Source: a virus
DNA length: 25,699 bases
Reading direction: 5' to 3' (one strand)
Virus record (IMG/VR): IMGVR_UViG_3300021093_000327
Span: 1 to 25,699 of that record
Shown here in pieces: positions 23,746 through 25,699 of this stretch (within the stretch, counting starts at the first letter, position 1; the number at the start of each line of letters is the position of its first letter). The position numbers and the translations under genes are program-made. The notes beneath the pieces were generated by a model. It was not told the DNA's origin. It worked only from the letters and a program-made list of their open reading frames with translations, and made no database searches.

Positions 23746-23754
23746 GTATTTATT
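23746..23754 (+). promoter_or_regulatory. Candidate phage promoter box (gTATTTATT)
   Basis: GTATTTATT, 36 bases before ATG 23790. It is a weaker variant of the gATAYTTATA box, at the same distance from the start as at 8741. The 87-base gap holds no clear sigma70 pair. Confidence 0.3.
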
Positions 23755-23789
23755 TAACCCCAACCCCTAACGATTTTGGAGCAAGTAGT

Positions 23790-25643
23790 ATGCAATTAGA
23801 ATCAAAGATATTATCAGAAATTACAACGTTTATGAAATATGCGAAGTATCTTCCAAAGAAGCAACGCCGTGAAACGTGGAAGGAACTCGTTGATAGAAAT
23901 AAGAAGATGCACTTGGAAAAGTTTCCCAAGTTAACAAAAGAAATTGAGGAAGCATATGAATTTGTCTACGATAAGAAAATACTTCCTTCCATGCGCAGTT
24001 TGCAGTTTGCTGGGAAACCAATTAACATTAATAACGCTCGTTTGTATAATTGCTGCTTCCTACCTATTGATCACACTGACGCATTCTCCGAAGTCATGTT
24101 CTTGTTGCTCTCGGGCACAGGGGTCGGATATTCCGTACAAAAGTATCATGTAGAAAAGTTACCAGAAATCACCAAACCCACAAAGTCACGCCGTTACTTG
24201 GTTGGTGATAGTATTGAAGGGTGGGCAGATGCAGTGAAGGTAATGATTGCTGCATACATGAAGGGTAAGGCTCTTCCACTTTATGATTTTAGTGATGTTC
24301 GTCCTAAGGGCGCATTACTCTTGACCTCTGGTGGAAAGGCGCCGGGTCCAGAACCGCTCAAGGATTGCTTACACAATATCCAAAAGATTTTTGACCGCAA
24401 GCAAAATGGTGAGAAACTTACCACACTTGAAGTACACGATATGTTGTGCTTTATCGCTGATGCAGTTCTGTCTGGTGGTATTCGTCGTTCAGCAATGATT
24501 TCATTGTTTGATTTGGACGATGATGATATGTTGACTTGTAAGTTCGGTAACTGGTGGGAAACTAATCCACAACGTGGCCGTTCAAACAATAGTGCGGTTA
24601 TCGTTCGTCACAAGATTGAGAAGGAAGTATTCTTGGACCTTTGGAAGAAGATTGAAATGAGTGGTTCAGGAGAACCCGGCTTCTTCTTTACGAACGACCC
24701 AAATTGGGGATTAAATCCTTGCGCAGAAATTTCACTTCGTCCATTCCAATTCTGTAACCTCACCACGATTAACGCAGGTGACATCAAGGACCAAGATGAT
24801 TTCAACGCACGTGCAAAGGCAGCAGCATTTATCGGAACATTACAAGCAAGTTATACTGATTTTCACTATTTGAGAGATATATGGAAAAAGACAACAGAAA
24901 AGGAAGCTCTTATTGGAGTGTCTATGACCGGTATTGCTTCTGGTACCGTACTCAATTTAAATATGAAGGAAGCTGCCAATATGGTGAAGGAAGAAAATGC
25001 CCGTGTGGCAGAGATGATTGGAACCAACAAGGCAGCTCGTTCAACGACAGTCAAGCCCGAAGGAACCTCCTCACTAGTATTAGGAACTTCCTCTGGCATT
25101 CACGCTTGGCATAATGACTTCTATGTTCGTCGTATCCGTGTTGGTAAGAACGAAAGTATCTATCAATATTTGATTGACAATCATCCAGAGATTGTTGAAG
25201 ACGAATTCTTCAAGCCGAAGCAACAAGCAGTTATCTCTGTTCCACAAAAGGCACCAAAGGCTGCTATCACTCGTCAAGAAACTGCACTTGACCTTCTCGC
25301 TCGTACCAGTAAGGTTTGGAAGGAATGGGTAAAGACAGGTCATCGTAAGGGTGAAAACAAGAACAACGTCTCAGTCACCGTAACTATCAAACCAGATGAA
25401 TGGGTTGGTGTGGGCGAGTGGATGTGGGATAATCGCGATAACTTTACCGCATTAAGTGTACTTCCGTTCTCGGAGCATTCATATATGCAAGCTCCTTTTG
25501 AAGATATTGATGAAGTACAATACAATGAAATGGTTGGTCACTTACATAAGATTGATTTGACCAAGGTGGTTGAAGTTGAAGATAATACCGACCTCGCAGG
25601 TGAAGTTGCTTGCGGTGGTGGTGGTGGGTGTGAGGTGCAATAA
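23790..25643 (+). CDS. Class II (B12-dependent) monomeric ribonucleotide reductase
   Basis: 617 residues; GGAG at 23778-23781. The 10-stranded barrel signature NPCAEISLRPFQFCNLT holds N309, thiyl-radical C311, E313 and redox C322; the 11-residue spacing C311-C322 equals that of C408 and C419 in the Lactobacillus B12-dependent triphosphate reductase. The other redox Cys is C88 or C89 (YNCCFLP). The C-terminal pair C608/C614 (CGGGGGC) would re-reduce the active site via thioredoxin-like partners. SGTGVGYSVQKYHV, GGIRRSAMISLFD and RSTTVKPEGTSS also fit the monomeric class II group. It supplies deoxynucleotides without oxygen or an R2 partner, but needs adenosylcobalamin from the host. The following gene begins at the stop (TAATG). 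Confidence 0.88.
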   Translation: MQLESKILSEITTFMKYAKYLPKKQRRETWKELVDRNKKMHLEKFPKLTKEIEEAYEFVYDKKILPSMRSLQFAGKPININNARLYNCCFLPIDHTDAFSEVMFLLLSGTGVGYSVQKYHVEKLPEITKPTKSRRYLVGDSIEGWADAVKVMIAAYMKGKALPLYDFSDVRPKGALLLTSGGKAPGPEPLKDCLHNIQKIFDRKQNGEKLTTLEVHDMLCFIADAVLSGGIRRSAMISLFDLDDDDMLTCKFGNWWETNPQRGRSNNSAVIVRHKIEKEVFLDLWKKIEMSGSGEPGFFFTNDPNWGLNPCAEISLRPFQFCNLTTINAGDIKDQDDFNARAKAAAFIGTLQASYTDFHYLRDIWKKTTEKEALIGVSMTGIASGTVLNLNMKEAANMVKEENARVAEMIGTNKAARSTTVKPEGTSSLVLGTSSGIHAWHNDFYVRRIRVGKNESIYQYLIDNHPEIVEDEFFKPKQQAVISVPQKAPKAAITRQETALDLLARTSKVWKEWVKTGHRKGENKNNVSVTVTIKPDEWVGVGEWMWDNRDNFTALSVLPFSEHSYMQAPFEDIDEVQYNEMVGHLHKIDLTKVVEVEDNTDLAGEVACGGGGGCEVQ

Positions 25644-25699
25644 TGCAGGAACTCACGTTACAAGAATTTGAAGAAAAGTTGGCATCCAAGGAACCCTTT
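25643..25699 (+). CDS. Start of a gene cut by the window end
   Basis: ATG 25643 overlaps the reductase stop as TAATG, with GAGG ten bases upstream. Nineteen codons (MQELTLQEFEEKLASKEPF) are open to the last base. Too short to name. Its coupling to the reductase suggests a redox or nucleotide-metabolism partner such as a thioredoxin or glutaredoxin, but only position supports this. Confidence 0.6.
   Translation, partial: MQELTLQEFEEKLASKEPF

Noticed and set aside
23703-23789. Cobalamin riboswitch before the B12-dependent reductase
   Set aside because: The 87-base gap is too short for the known B12 riboswitch fold and shows no recognisable B12-box.

Overview
This window is part of an AT-rich genome of a tailed, contractile (myovirus, T4-like) bacteriophage, probably assembled from environmental DNA. 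All supported genes lie on the + strand and are tightly packed: many stop and start codons overlap (TAATG, ATGA, ATGGTAA). Baseplate and tail proteins, a gp32-like ssDNA-binding protein, a RecA/UvsX recombinase, a flap nuclease, a DnaB-type helicase and a ribonucleotide reductase occur together. The host cannot be named from the sequence. Near-consensus TTGACA-N17-TATAAT-like promoters suggest that a bacterial housekeeping sigma factor reads some genes.

Layout. (a) 2-904: the 3' part of a collagen-like fibre gene with a self-cleaving S74 chaperone tail, then a strong hairpin terminator. (b) 1057-4489: a modification cassette of a 2OG-oxygenase-like protein, a double-domain glycosyltransferase and a prolyl/lysyl-hydroxylase-like 2OG-Fe(II) oxygenase. 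(c) 4550-6606: four virion-like genes, namely one protein built from an internal duplication and three short related proteins carrying small Gly-X-Y segments. (d) 6657-8739: a small gene and a SNF2/HARP-type helicase. (e) 8785-17411: tail and baseplate genes (gp26-like protein, an overlapping small ORF at a run of seven T, tape measure, tube cap/initiator, LysM protein, a large hub carrying an L,D-transpeptidase-like domain, and a small unknown). (f) 17448-25699: replication and nucleotide metabolism (compact family A polymerase, unknown gene, ssDNA-binding protein, RecA/UvsX, 5' nuclease, DnaB-like helicase, class II ribonucleotide reductase, and the first codons of another gene).

How it fits together. 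Region (f) supplies a nearly complete replication and recombination set. Region (e) builds the tail tube, baseplate and host-wall-penetrating hub. Regions (a)-(c) supply adsorption structures. The most interesting idea is that the oxygenases and the glycosyltransferase between the collagen-like genes modify the Gly-X-Y repeats, whose Y positions are rich in Thr and Lys. This would be a phage-encoded collagen-type modification pathway. Other points of note are an open in-frame extension behind the stop of the tube-cap gene, a possible frameshift just before the tape measure gene, the polymerase's changed active-site motifs, and two apparent promoter classes. No tRNA, CRISPR array, insertion sequence or integrase was seen, and no gene-free stretch exceeds 300 bases.
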